From Nonlabens xylanidelens (lineage in GTDB: Bacteria > Bacteroidota > Bacteroidia > Flavobacteriales > Flavobacteriaceae), in contig NZ_PTJE01000001.1 in the NCBI RefSeq assembly GCF_002934445.1, positions 372,001 through 436,000 on the forward strand: DNA of 64,000 nt, given 5' to 3'. Each line of letters starts with the position of its first letter. Position 1 is the first letter of the stretch. Shown here one piece after another: positions 14,853 through 23,614 of the stretch. The notes under the pieces are model-generated. The model was not told the origin of the DNA, ran no database searches, and saw only the letters and a program-made list of their open reading frames with translations. A program made the translations under genes and the position numbers.

Positions 14853-15884
14853 TTAATTATTAGGTAATTGTTTGATATCTATAGGTCCATTAGGACTTAC
14901 CACATATACCTTAGGATGCGGTGTTTTAACAGGAGCAGGTTTCGGATCTGGTTTCTTTTCAACAGGTTTGAGAGTGTATTGTAGACTTAAATCCATACCT
15001 AATTGTATTACTGGTTTTGTAATTGCAGCATTTACAACAATATCATACCCATTATACGGTATAGGATCATAGTAATAAGAAGTAGGTTTTCTCACCTTAG
15101 TCACGCTCTTTTGATTCTTTAAGGACTCCATACTTACATTTTCGGCAGCGAGGTAGCTTTTATAAAAATCCTTAGGTGTATGGTAGTATTTTTTATCGGC
15201 CATCATGACGTTGTAATTCTTCATTTCAAAACCTAATTTCTCATAATACGCTTTCTTCTTAGCCACCTCAACAAGTAGTTTATTTTGTAAATCTTCATAA
15301 ACTGCCTCTAGATTCTTTACGTAATAATCCACCTTAACCAGGTTATAAACTTCAGCTTTTCCACAAGCAGTGAGAATTTTTTGAAAATCAGTGTCTTTTC
15401 TATAACTGATTAATAAATTTTGCTGGAGTTCAAAACCTACAGGAACTTCTGTGTAGGTTTTAGAAAATAGTTTTTTAGTCACTTCTATTTCATACTGCGG
15501 TACAAAGGAAATCATATCAAGTGCAAACTGTCCTTGAAAACCTTTTTGCGTCAGTTCTTTCTTAATCAACTCAATTTTATCATTCATAAGTTGCGTCGTC
15601 TCCTCGGCAGTTTTACCTACTTGGATTATGTTAAACACAGCCGTATAATCTGTTGCATCAACATTATATAGCGATCTTAGATTAATACTTAACACGTTAG
15701 TAGGTCGCAATGGTGTGTGTGCTTCTGCATAGGCTTTTCTATAAACAGCACCATTTCCCATACTGGTCGCAATGTTTGCTCTTGATATGGACAGGTCTTC
15801 TGCCTGATTTTGAAAATTACCCATATGCTGAGCACTGATTATTAACGCAGTAAGCATTAAAACTGTAGTGAAGATCTTTTTCAT
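14853..15884 (-). CDS. Secreted SIMPL (DUF541)-like protein
   Basis: 343 aa. Signal peptide MKKIFTTVLMLTALIISAQ, then a SIMPL-like body (VLSINLRSLYNVDATDYTAV; LTQKGFQGQFALDMISFVPQYE; KKKAYYEKLGFEMKNYNVM) and a Pro/Lys-rich tail (VEKKPDPKPAPVKTPHPKVY). The ATG at 15884 is chosen because the longer in-frame start at 15905 is a TTG that overlaps a -7 promoter box. Function of SIMPL proteins in Bacteroidota is unclear. It is divergent from the histidine kinase operon and carries the candidate LytTR repeats upstream, so it is a likely target of that system. Confidence 0.7.
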   Translation of the reverse strand: MKKIFTTVLMLTALIISAQHMGNFQNQAEDLSISRANIATSMGNGAVYRKAYAEAHTPLRPTNVLSINLRSLYNVDATDYTAVFNIIQVGKTAEETTQLMNDKIELIKKELTQKGFQGQFALDMISFVPQYEIEVTKKLFSKTYTEVPVGFELQQNLLISYRKDTDFQKILTACGKAEVYNLVKVDYYVKNLEAVYEDLQNKLLVEVAKKKAYYEKLGFEMKNYNVMMADKKYYHTPKDFYKSYLAAENVSMESLKNQKSVTKVRKPTSYYYDPIPYNGYDIVVNAAITKPVIQLGMDLSLQYTLKPVEKKPDPKPAPVKTPHPKVYVVSPNGPIDIKQLPNN

Positions 15885-15902
15885 TTTGACTTGATTTTGA
15901 AT

Positions 15903-15910
15903 CAAATCTA
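15903..15910 (-). promoter_or_regulatory. Predicted -7 box of the SIMPL-like gene
   Basis: On the minus strand TAGATTTG matches TAnnTTTG exactly, about 18 nt before the ATG at 15884. No clear -33 TTTG is seen, which fits an activator-dependent promoter. Confidence 0.5.
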
Positions 15911-15937
15911 TCAGTATAAAAAACCTTTATATAGTTA

Positions 15938-15970
15938 GAATGAGGGAAACCGCAGTTTGAATGAGGGAAA
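15938..15970. promoter_or_regulatory. Direct repeat, candidate LytTR operator
   Basis: Two identical 12-bp copies of GAATGAGGGAAA start at 15938 and 15959, exactly 21 bp (two helical turns) apart. LytTR regulators bind direct repeats with this phasing. The pair sits 28 bp upstream of the SIMPL-like gene's -7 box and between that gene and a kinase/LytTR regulator operon. Confidence 0.55.
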
Positions 15971-15989
15971 ATAGATAGTTGGTGAGTCA

Positions 15990-16003
15990 GCTTTCGCGAA
16001 AGC
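15990..16003. repeat. Dispersed palindrome, copy 4
   Basis: Exact 14-bp palindrome in the divergent intergenic region, 20 bp beyond the direct repeats. Confidence 0.95.
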
Positions 16004-16084
16004 GGTAAAAACACCATCTATACTGCCCAAAACGAACATTTTAACGAGGTGCATATATTTTTTAATGACTAAGTTTACACCATA

Positions 16085-18427
16085 ATGAGACAGCTATTTA
16101 CTTTACTAATTGTGTTATTGAGCCTTCAAACACTGATGGCACAAAACACTGGATTTAAAACATCGAGGACTCTAGAAACCACGATGACTCTAGAAGGACG
16201 TGTTCTTAATGAAGACGGAACGCCTATTTCTGGAGCAAATGTAGAAGGTAAAATGGGCCGCTATGCCACTACAAATGGAATGGGCTATTTTAAACTACCT
16301 GCAAATATGGGAGAAGAAATAGTGATAAGAGGTCTTGATTTTGAAACTGTTTATTACCGCATTAGATCTAATGAAGATATAGAAATACGCGTTCAAAATC
16401 CTGAACAAGACACTCAAAAACTAAGTACTCTGTCTTATAAAATCGCTATGGACAGCGCACAATTTTATTTAAAGAAAGACGCTCAAAAAACTGCCGATTT
16501 TCTTATCGCAGCACTGTCTAACAACCCTAAATCATTATCTACAGCTCAAGAAAGTGCTGCCTATGAAAAGCTAGGTGATCTTTATACGTTTAATAAGCAG
16601 TATGATCTTGCGATAGATAATTATACGCAAGCTGAAGCACTAGAGAAATCGTTTAAAATCACAATTAAAAAAGCAGACGCCCTGCGATTAAATGGTAATT
16701 ATCAAGAAGCCATTACTGCTTATAAAATTAATCCTAATAAAAAAGCTGGTGCTCTTACTACTACAGATCAACTCGCAAGACTTAATGGTCTGGCAGATGC
16801 TTATTCAAAAACAAACAATGAGACTAAGGCACTAGAAACCTACAAGGAAGCGCTATCGATAGCTGCACTGGCTAATAGAAAGAGCGAAATGACTAGCATC
16901 AACACAAATATTGCTAGTATTTATAATTCTCTAGGTGAACTGGACGACGCAGAGTCCTATTACAACACAGCTATTAAAGAATCTAAAAAAGAGAGCCCCA
17001 AGGCAAATGTGGTCACACAATCTCAAACTGCAGATTTCTACAATAGCAATGCACAATTTGACAAAGAAATAGCACTGCGTAAAAACAACATACAACTGCT
17101 AGACGAAATAGCTGCTGACAAAAAAAGGATAAAAGGAAAACCAGAAAGTGTTGCAACAGACCATAAAGAAGGTTTTTTAAACAGCCCTAAATTAATGGCC
17201 GAATCAGAAAGTGTTTCTAGCGAATATGACATGGAAGAAATAGTCATGGATAGTCCAGTAGAAACTACCTCAATTGCTCCTGTGACAGAAAACACTAATC
17301 TAGGACTGACCAAGCAAAAAGAACAACTTAAAATAGCTGAGGCTTTAAAATCTCAAAATAAAATTAGTGAAGCAATTTCCTTTTTTGAAGCTAGTCTAGA
17401 AGAAGCAACTGTTAATAATGACCTTGCTATCAAGAAAGACGCGGCAAAAAGTCTTTATGAATTGAATAAAAAAGCTGGGAATACTAAAAAAGCTCTCTCT
17501 TATAATGAACTATACATCAATACCGTAGATGCGCTTTATTTAGAAAAGGAAAATGAACTAGAAGAAACGGCTAGAAAAGCAAAAGAGCTCGTTTCAAAAC
17601 AGACCAGAATCCTAACCCTAGAAAAAGATCGCGAGCTTACTGAGAATAAAATAGCATTAATCAACACAGAGCGAGAACTGACTCAAGAGATGAACCAGCG
17701 ACAGCGCTGGATTATTTATTCTCTAGTTGCTCTAAGCCTTTTATTACTTACACTGGCTTATTTTATGTACCGCAATAACAAGCAGCAAAAAATTAACAAC
17801 CACTTGCTAGCCTTAAAGTCGTTGCGCAGTCAGATGAATCCGCATTTTATATTTAATGCATTGAACTCTGTGAACAACTACATTGCTCAAAATGACGAGC
17901 GTGCTGCAAACAAATACCTAGCAGATTTCTCTAAACTCATGCGCAGTGTTTTAGAAAATAGCGAGTTAGATTTTATACCTCTAGAAAAAGAAATAGATCT
18001 TTTAGGGTTGTACTTGAAACTGGAGCACGAGCGATTTAAAGATAAGTTTGATTTTAAGCTAGACATAGATCCCGCTATAAAAGAAGCTCATTTGCAAGTG
18101 CCTCCTATGTTGTTGCAACCTATAATTGAAAATGCCGTGTGGCATGGATTGCGTTATAAAAACGAAAAAGGCTATTTAAATGTTGCTTTCGCTAGAGTGG
18201 AAAACGGAATCCAAGTTACCATAACCGATAATGGAATAGGTAGAGAACAATCTAAGGCTATTAAAACCGAACATCAAAAGAAGCGCGATTCTAAAGGATT
18301 GGGTAATATCAAAAACCGTGTCGCTTTATTGAATGAATTACATGATTGTGAGATTGATATAAAAGTAAGCGATGCTGGATTGAGTCCAGATGTTGGGACT
18401 ACCGTTGTTGTGAATTTTAAAAATTAA
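16085..18427 (+). CDS. LytS-like sensor histidine kinase with TPR sensor region
   Basis: 780 aa. Signal peptide (MRQLFTLLIVLLSLQTLMAQ), a carboxypeptidase-regulatory-like beta domain (about residues 30-105), two blocks of TPR repeats (about 130-310 and 405-480), a coiled coil (about 480-540), one transmembrane helix (WIIYSLVALSLLLLTLAYFM, about 541-560) and a His_kinase domain with RSQMNPHFIFNALNSVNNYI (His587) and an HATPase (PIIENAVWHGLRYKN; DNGIGREQS; GLGNIKNR). It likely senses an envelope signal and phosphorylates the LytTR regulator two genes downstream. A -7-like TAAGTTTA lies only 7 nt upstream of the ATG. Confidence 0.92.
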   Translation: MRQLFTLLIVLLSLQTLMAQNTGFKTSRTLETTMTLEGRVLNEDGTPISGANVEGKMGRYATTNGMGYFKLPANMGEEIVIRGLDFETVYYRIRSNEDIEIRVQNPEQDTQKLSTLSYKIAMDSAQFYLKKDAQKTADFLIAALSNNPKSLSTAQESAAYEKLGDLYTFNKQYDLAIDNYTQAEALEKSFKITIKKADALRLNGNYQEAITAYKINPNKKAGALTTTDQLARLNGLADAYSKTNNETKALETYKEALSIAALANRKSEMTSINTNIASIYNSLGELDDAESYYNTAIKESKKESPKANVVTQSQTADFYNSNAQFDKEIALRKNNIQLLDEIAADKKRIKGKPESVATDHKEGFLNSPKLMAESESVSSEYDMEEIVMDSPVETTSIAPVTENTNLGLTKQKEQLKIAEALKSQNKISEAISFFEASLEEATVNNDLAIKKDAAKSLYELNKKAGNTKKALSYNELYINTVDALYLEKENELEETARKAKELVSKQTRILTLEKDRELTENKIALINTERELTQEMNQRQRWIIYSLVALSLLLLTLAYFMYRNNKQQKINNHLLALKSLRSQMNPHFIFNALNSVNNYIAQNDERAANKYLADFSKLMRSVLENSELDFIPLEKEIDLLGLYLKLEHERFKDKFDFKLDIDPAIKEAHLQVPPMLLQPIIENAVWHGLRYKNEKGYLNVAFARVENGIQVTITDNGIGREQSKAIKTEHQKKRDSKGLGNIKNRVALLNELHDCEIDIKVSDAGLSPDVGTTVVVNFKN

Positions 18428-18448
18428 GCACCAGTTCAAAAAAAGATC

Positions 18449-18880
18449 ATGAAAGAGATGGAAGACAAAATACATGAAGAGATCAAAAGCTTATCCCAAT
18501 CTGGAGATACGCTAGCCGAGGAAGGGAAATATGATGAAGCACTTACAGAATACTGGAATGCTTTTAATTTAATTCCTGAACCTAAAAATGAATGGAAAGC
18601 TACTACCTGGGTTTTGGCAGCCATAGGAGACGCTAACTTTCTCGGAAAAGATTACGAGGCAGGAATAGATAATTTGAGCAATGCTATGTACTGTCCCGAT
18701 GCTATAGGAAATCCCTTTTTACACTTGAGATTAGGACAATGCTTATTTGAAATGGAATTCTTAGACCAGGCGGCCGACGAATTAATACGTGCTTATGCTC
18801 TAGAAGGAGAAGAACTTTTTTCTGAAGACGACCCAAAATATCTTGATTTTTTAAGAACTAGAATTGAATCATCTAAGTAA
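18449..18880 (+). CDS. TPR-repeat protein between kinase and regulator genes
   Basis: 143 aa, cytosolic, made of about three TPR-like helix pairs (GDTLAEEGKYDEALTEYWNAF; AIGDANFLGKDYEAGIDNLSNAM; LRLGQCLFEMEFLDQAADELIRAY) and ending EDDPKYLDFLRTRIESSK. It starts 21 nt after the kinase and ends 10 nt before the regulator, so it belongs to the same operon. TPR proteins mediate protein contacts; a role as partner of the kinase or regulator is inference. Confidence 0.8.
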   Translation: MKEMEDKIHEEIKSLSQSGDTLAEEGKYDEALTEYWNAFNLIPEPKNEWKATTWVLAAIGDANFLGKDYEAGIDNLSNAMYCPDAIGNPFLHLRLGQCLFEMEFLDQAADELIRAYALEGEELFSEDDPKYLDFLRTRIESSK

Positions 18881-18890
18881 ACTAAAACCT

Positions 18891-19625
18891 ATGAAACTAA
18901 CCGCCATAATAGTAGAAGACGAGAAAATCTCTAGAGACATTTTAAAAAATTACATTTCAAAATATTGTCCGCAAGTAGAGGTTCTTAATGAGGCCACTAA
19001 TGTAGAAGAGGCGTTTACTTTACTTGAAAAAACAGAGGTAGACTTGGTTTTTCTAGATGTAGAAATGCCTTATGGAACTGCGTTTGATCTTCTTGATAAA
19101 TTACCTAACCGTACGTTTGAAACCGTTTTTGTGACCGCTTATGATCAGTATGCAAAAGATGCGCTTAATCAACAGGCGGCTTATTACCTGACTAAACCTA
19201 TTGACATAGATGAATTGATAAAAGCCACCGAAATAGTAAGGGCTATTAAAGAACGTGAAAATGAAGTCAATGTAGATTTGAGCATTAAAGAAGAAAACAG
19301 CTCACAGCTTACTGATAAAATTACTATCCCTACCCAAGAAGGTTTTGAGGTATTGCCTATAAAGGATATTATCTATTGCACTGCAGACGATAATTACACT
19401 CATATTTTCTTAGAAAACGACAAGAAGCTAGTCTCTAAGACCTTAAAACATTTTGATGATATGTTATCTGATAAAGGTTTTGCACGCATTCATAAATCGC
19501 ATTTGATTAACGTATCTCATGTAACAGCTTATAAAAAAGGTAAAGGTGGCAGTGTGATGTTAGGCGATAAAGAGCTGCCCGTAAGCCCGAGTAAAAAACT
19601 GGCTTTATTTGAGTATTTCTCTTAA
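18891..19625 (+). CDS. LytTR-family response regulator
   Basis: 244 aa from the ATG at 18891. The in-frame ATG at 18864 would overlap the upstream gene and add an N-terminus not typical of receiver domains. Receiver domain (MKLTAIIVEDEKISRD..., phospho-acceptor Asp56 in VFLDVEMP, Lys in YLTKPID) and LytTR DNA-binding domain (about residues 140-244; IIYCTADDNYTHIFL, KSLxx-like ARIHKSHLINVSHV, LPVSPSKK). Partner of the kinase at 16085. Convergent with murI, overlapping it by 4 bp at the 3' ends. Confidence 0.93.
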   Translation: MKLTAIIVEDEKISRDILKNYISKYCPQVEVLNEATNVEEAFTLLEKTEVDLVFLDVEMPYGTAFDLLDKLPNRTFETVFVTAYDQYAKDALNQQAAYYLTKPIDIDELIKATEIVRAIKERENEVNVDLSIKEENSSQLTDKITIPTQEGFEVLPIKDIIYCTADDNYTHIFLENDKKLVSKTLKHFDDMLSDKGFARIHKSHLINVSHVTAYKKGKGGSVMLGDKELPVSPSKKLALFEYFS

Positions 19626-20407
19626 AAGTCTAGTAATTGAACCTCGCGATTTGCAATTTCTTGAGTTAATGCATCTAGCACATCTGTCTTTAAATTAGAA
19701 TAAAGTAAGTGTTTACCAGGCGCTGTATTCAGATTAATTAAGTTTTGAGACTTTAATATATTTAAAGTTTGTCTGGCTACTGCTGCACCAGAGTCTATAA
19801 TACGCACACGAGCAGGAAGCAGCTCTTGCAGCATTTCTTTTATATATGGATAATGACTACAGCCTAGGACTAGATAATCGATACCAGAGATCATAAAAGG
19901 CTCTGTAATACTTATAAGAAGATCCTGCATCTCTTCACTATCTGTCTTACCAGCTTCTATGAGTTCTACAATACCAGTCCCTACTATCTCTATAGTATTT
20001 ACATCTTGGGTAAATTCTTTTTGAGTTTTATTAAACAACTCACTGGAAAGTGTTCCTCTAGTCGCTAGAATCCCTATTTTTTTAGTATCACTTTTAAGCG
20101 CTGCAGGCTTTATAGCCGGCTCTATACCTATAAAAGGCACGTCGTAATTTGCTCTTAAATAAGATATAGCATTAGTAGTAGCTGTATTGCATGGTATAGC
20201 TATCAGTTTGCAATTTTGACTTAATAGATATTCTGTGTTTTTAATACAAAGCTCAATGATTTGTTGCTTTGACTTGCGTCCATAGGGTGCATATTTAGAG
20301 TCGGCAAGATATATGGTATTCTCATGTGGTAATAACTCTATCACCTCTTTCCACACACTCGTGCCACCTACTCCAGAGTCAAAAAAACCTATCGGGCGAT
20401 CATTCAT
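19622..20407 (-). CDS. murI: Glutamate racemase
   Basis: 261 aa. Contains FFDSGVGGTSVWKEV at the N-terminus and the two catalytic-cysteine motifs IPCNTATTNA and LVLGCSHYPYI, with the usual family length. It makes D-glutamate for peptidoglycan. It stands alone between the LytTR regulator (convergent) and the feo genes; a palindrome copy lies just upstream. Confidence 0.97.
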   Translation of the reverse strand: MNDRPIGFFDSGVGGTSVWKEVIELLPHENTIYLADSKYAPYGRKSKQQIIELCIKNTEYLLSQNCKLIAIPCNTATTNAISYLRANYDVPFIGIEPAIKPAALKSDTKKIGILATRGTLSSELFNKTQKEFTQDVNTIEIVGTGIVELIEAGKTDSEEMQDLLISITEPFMISGIDYLVLGCSHYPYIKEMLQELLPARVRIIDSGAAVARQTLNILKSQNLINLNTAPGKHLLYSNLKTDVLDALTQEIANREVQLLDF

Positions 20408-20452
20408 ATGGTAAAAATAGAAAATTCTAGTCTAGATAATTGATTTTAGTCT

Positions 20453-20468
20453 CGCTTTCGCGAAAGCG
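20453..20468. repeat. Dispersed palindrome, copy 5
   Basis: Exact 16-bp palindrome between the murI start and the end of the small FeoB-associated gene. Confidence 0.95.
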
Positions 20469-20481
20469 GAACCGTCAAAAT

Positions 20482-20613
20482 CTAATGGCAGCCACAATCA
20501 CCATCACCACAACTAGATGAGTTGAATCTTTTAGGGAAAATAGATTTTCTAAATAGCCAGAGAATAGCAACAACAGCTATTACAAATACAGATATAGTTT
20601 GAAATATTTCCAT
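20482..20613 (-). CDS. FeoB-associated Cys-rich membrane protein
   Basis: 43 aa: MEIFQTISVFVIAVVAILWL (one transmembrane helix), a basic segment (FRKSIFPKRF) and a Cys-rich tail ending SCGDGDCGCH. The ATG overlaps the feoB stop as TAATG. An upstream in-frame ATG at 20691 would run through the feoB coding region and is rejected. This small protein type accompanies feoAB in many Bacteroidota and is thought to help ferrous iron transport. Confidence 0.85.
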   Translation of the reverse strand: MEIFQTISVFVIAVVAILWLFRKSIFPKRFNSSSCGDGDCGCH

Positions 20614-22733
20614 TACTTGAGAAATTGATAAGCTCCTAAAGCTGCAAAATAAGCCGCAGCGGTCATGAAGAAAAATTGAATTGCTGGCCATTTCCAGCTA
20701 TTGGTTTCTCGTTTTACTATAGCAAGCGTGCTCATACATTGCATGGCAAACGCATAAAATAGCAATAAAGAAATACCACTGGCAAAGTTAAATAAAGGCC
20801 CACCTAGAATAGGATTAGTCTCTGCAGCCATGCGGTTTTTAATCGTTTGCTCTTCTTCTCCATCGCTTTCTACACTATAAATAGTAGCTAGTGTACCTAC
20901 AAAAACTTCACGTGCTGCAAACGAGCTTACTATGGCTATTCCTATCTTCCAGTCGTACCCTAGAGGTCTTACGGCTGGCTCTATTCCTTTACCTATGTAA
21001 CCTATAAAACTGTACTCTAATTCATGAGAGGCGATCTTTTGATCCATTTCTTGATCACTTAAGTCCTGTCCTGCATATTGCTCTTTTACAATAGCCTCTG
21101 CATTATTAAATTGTTCTCCTAAACCATAACTAGCAAGAATCCATAGCACAACAGATATAGCCATGATTATCTTACCTGCTCCTACTACAAAGCTTTTGGT
21201 CTTCTCAATTACCGTTATAGCTACGTTTTTAAACATAGGCAGCTTATAAGCAGGCATTTCCATAACAAAAAATGTTTTGCGCTTAATAGGCAGTATTTTA
21301 TTTAATACCCATGCAGAAAATATAGAAGCAGCAAAACCTAATAAATACAGCAACATAAGTGTGAGTCCCTGCATATTAAAAGCGCCACCCAGTATACGTT
21401 GATCTGGAATTACTAGAGATATAATAATTAAATAAACTGGTAATCTAGCAGAGCAGGTTGTAAACGGCACTACTAGTATAGTTATTAAACGCTCTTTCCA
21501 GTCTTCTATGTTTCTAGTTGCCATTACTGCTGGTATCGCACAAGCTACTCCAGAGACTAACGGCACCACACTTTTACCACTAAGGCCAAATCGTTTCATG
21601 ATATGATCCATAAGAAAGACCACACGACTCATATAACCGCTTTCTTCTAGAATGGCTATAAAGAGAAATAAAAAGGCTATTTGCGGTATAAATATGACTA
21701 TCCCACCTAGACCTGGTATGATACCTTCTGACAGTAAATCTGTGAGTGGTCCTGCTGGAAGCAAGTTATTAACCCAAGTGCTCATACTAGCAAATGCTGC
21801 ATCTATCCAGTCCATAGGATAAGTACTCCAGTCATATATGGCCTGAAAGATGACAAATAGAATCACAAAAAAGATCAAGTAACCCCACACTTTATGTAAT
21901 AGAATGCGATCTAATCTTGTTCTTATATCCTTAGCATTTGCCGCGTCTACGGAAAGTACCTTTTTGAGTAAACCATTAATAAATTGATAACGCACCACGG
22001 TTTCTTTGTGTTGCATCTTTTTGAGATCTGCCTCGGACTTAATATCAAATTTATGCTGTTTCAGGTCGTCTAATTCTCTATTACGGTCTAGTTTACCAAA
22101 GTTGACATCTTGTGTAATTACTAACCACAGTTTATAAACCTGCTGGTTAGGGTATGTTTTTTTTAGTGTATCAAAATAAGGTACATCAATTACAGATGCA
22201 TTTACACAAGGTTGAGAGGTGAGTTGTTTATAATTTGCTATCGCATCTTTAAGATCTTTTATCCCTTCGTTTTTACGAGCACTAACTAGAACCACTTTAG
22301 TATTAAGCTCTTCTTCCATGAGCTCGATATCTAGAGAAATCGCCTTACGCTTCATACGGTCTGCCATGTTAATGACTAGTATGGTAGGGATTTCTAAATC
22401 TTTAATTTGTGTAAAGACTAGTAAATTACGTTTTAGGTTTTCAATATCAGACACCACTACGGCGACATCTGGAAAATCTTTAGAATTTTTATTAAGTAAA
22501 GTTTCTATAACTATACTCTCGTCTAAAGATGTGGTATTAAGGCTATACGTCCCTGGAAGATCTAGAATATGTGCTTTAAGACCACGATCTAGTTTACATA
22601 TACCTTCTTTCTTTTCTACCGTTATACCAGGATAGTTTCCTACCTGTTGATTAAGACCAGTAAGTCTATTAAAAAGCGAAGTTTTCCCAGTATTGGGATT
22701 ACCTATTAACGATACATTAATTGACTTACCCAT
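20613..22733 (-). CDS. feoB: Ferrous iron transporter FeoB
   Basis: 706 aa. N-terminal GTPase with G1 GNPNTGKTSLFN, G3 DLPGTYSL and G4-like INMADR, then a helical GDI-like domain (about residues 165-270) and two Gate membrane domains, including VVPLVSGVACAIPAVMATR and FTTCSARLPVYL. Imports Fe2+. It overlaps feoA by 8 bp upstream and the small Cys-rich gene downstream, forming one operon. Confidence 0.97.
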   Translation of the reverse strand: MGKSINVSLIGNPNTGKTSLFNRLTGLNQQVGNYPGITVEKKEGICKLDRGLKAHILDLPGTYSLNTTSLDESIVIETLLNKNSKDFPDVAVVVSDIENLKRNLLVFTQIKDLEIPTILVINMADRMKRKAISLDIELMEEELNTKVVLVSARKNEGIKDLKDAIANYKQLTSQPCVNASVIDVPYFDTLKKTYPNQQVYKLWLVITQDVNFGKLDRNRELDDLKQHKFDIKSEADLKKMQHKETVVRYQFINGLLKKVLSVDAANAKDIRTRLDRILLHKVWGYLIFFVILFVIFQAIYDWSTYPMDWIDAAFASMSTWVNNLLPAGPLTDLLSEGIIPGLGGIVIFIPQIAFLFLFIAILEESGYMSRVVFLMDHIMKRFGLSGKSVVPLVSGVACAIPAVMATRNIEDWKERLITILVVPFTTCSARLPVYLIIISLVIPDQRILGGAFNMQGLTLMLLYLLGFAASIFSAWVLNKILPIKRKTFFVMEMPAYKLPMFKNVAITVIEKTKSFVVGAGKIIMAISVVLWILASYGLGEQFNNAEAIVKEQYAGQDLSDQEMDQKIASHELEYSFIGYIGKGIEPAVRPLGYDWKIGIAIVSSFAAREVFVGTLATIYSVESDGEEEQTIKNRMAAETNPILGGPLFNFASGISLLLFYAFAMQCMSTLAIVKRETNSWKWPAIQFFFMTAAAYFAALGAYQFLK

Positions 22734-22956
22734 GAATTTCTACACTAATTTTAAGCGCTGTTTCTCTTCTTATCGCAAGATGAGTACCATTAATATCTAG
22801 ATATATAGGGTCTTTAAAAGGTGCAGACTGCATCATAGTAACACGATTACCTGGCAGGCATCCCATTTCTAATAATTTTAACGGCACGTCTATTTCATCA
22901 AACTGTTTGATTATAGCCGTTTCTCCTCTTTTTAAATGTGCGATAGTAATACCCAA
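22726..22956 (-). CDS. feoA: FeoA family protein, TTG start
   Basis: 76 aa, SH3-like FeoA domain (GETAIIKQFDEIDVPLKLLEMGCLPGNRVTMMQSAPFKDPI). The start is TTG at 22954-22956, giving GITIAHLKRG; no ATG is available upstream before a stop codon, and later ATGs lie inside the domain. It is first in the feo operon. A Fur-like box lies 4-20 nt upstream of the start. Confidence 0.92.
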   Translation of the reverse strand: MGITIAHLKRGETAIIKQFDEIDVPLKLLEMGCLPGNRVTMMQSAPFKDPIYLDINGTHLAIRRETALKISVEIHG

Positions 22957-22959
22957 CTC

Positions 22960-22976
22960 TTATTTAGAATAAATTT
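22960..22976. promoter_or_regulatory. Fur-like box at the feoA start
   Basis: TTATTTAGAATAAATTT matches the box at 62673 in 15 of 17 positions. It lies downstream of the predicted -7 box, covering the transcription start and leader, a position suited to repression by Fur. Confidence 0.6.
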
Positions 22977-22983
22977 GAATAAG

Positions 22984-22991
22984 CAAAAATA
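22984..22991 (-). promoter_or_regulatory. Predicted -7 box of the feo operon
   Basis: On the minus strand TATTTTTG matches TAnnTTTG exactly, 28 nt upstream of the TTG start. Confidence 0.5.
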
Positions 22992-23053
22992 AGCTAACGC
23001 AGTGGTTTGTTAAAATTTATGTTGTTAAAGATGTGGGAAGGTTGCTTTCATCT

Positions 23054-23069
23054 CGCTTTCGCGAAAGCG
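23054..23069. repeat. Dispersed palindrome, copy 6
   Basis: Exact 16-bp palindrome between the outer membrane protein gene (stop at 23084) and feoA. Confidence 0.95.
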
Positions 23070-23083
23070 GAATTTTCAAAAAT

Positions 23084-23614
23084 CTAATTACCGGATAGAG
23101 AAAATCGCAATCCCAATGTTAGAGTATCCATATCTAACCGATCTTCGAAAACAAAGTGATATCCTAAAAACACTCCAAAGTCGTCATTCAAATTATAAGT
23201 AAGCAAGGGCATGGAAAATGTATGGACTCCAATCTCAGAATCAGGAATTTCATTATTCATGCTGTTTAAAAATGCCACATCTGGTTTTCCTAATGGGATT
23301 TTTGTACCAGAGTCTATTTGTAAAGTAAATTTTTCTGTGATTTGATATATAAGGCTAAATGCCAAAGAACCGTAAAGCTTACTATCCTTGCTAAGATTAT
23401 CGTTATTAAAATTATAATAATAACCACCTAATTGCGCACCTACATTGAATTTAGATTCTTTTTTCAATAAATAATTACTATAATCTGCCGCATAATAAGA
23501 AGATACGTCACTACTTAGACCTATTCCTCCATGAAATCTCGTATCGCTTTGAGCTATCGATAATGCTGAAATTAAAAGGAAGAGATAAAAGAGAACAGTT
23601 TTCATTTTTTTCAT
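23084..23614 (-). CDS. Predicted outer membrane beta-barrel protein
   Basis: 176 aa with a signal peptide (LFYLFLLISALSIAQS). The mature part is about 150 residues of alternating, aromatic-rich strands (FNVGAQLGGYYYNF; LYGSLAFSLIYQITEKFTLQID; FGVFLGYHFVFED; LTLGLRFSLSGN) ending near a hydrophobic residue, as in small 8-stranded barrels. No specific family is recognised. It may start at the second Met (residue 4). Confidence 0.6.
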   Translation of the reverse strand: MKKMKTVLFYLFLLISALSIAQSDTRFHGGIGLSSDVSSYYAADYSNYLLKKESKFNVGAQLGGYYYNFNNDNLSKDSKLYGSLAFSLIYQITEKFTLQIDSGTKIPLGKPDVAFLNSMNNEIPDSEIGVHTFSMPLLTYNLNDDFGVFLGYHFVFEDRLDMDTLTLGLRFSLSGN

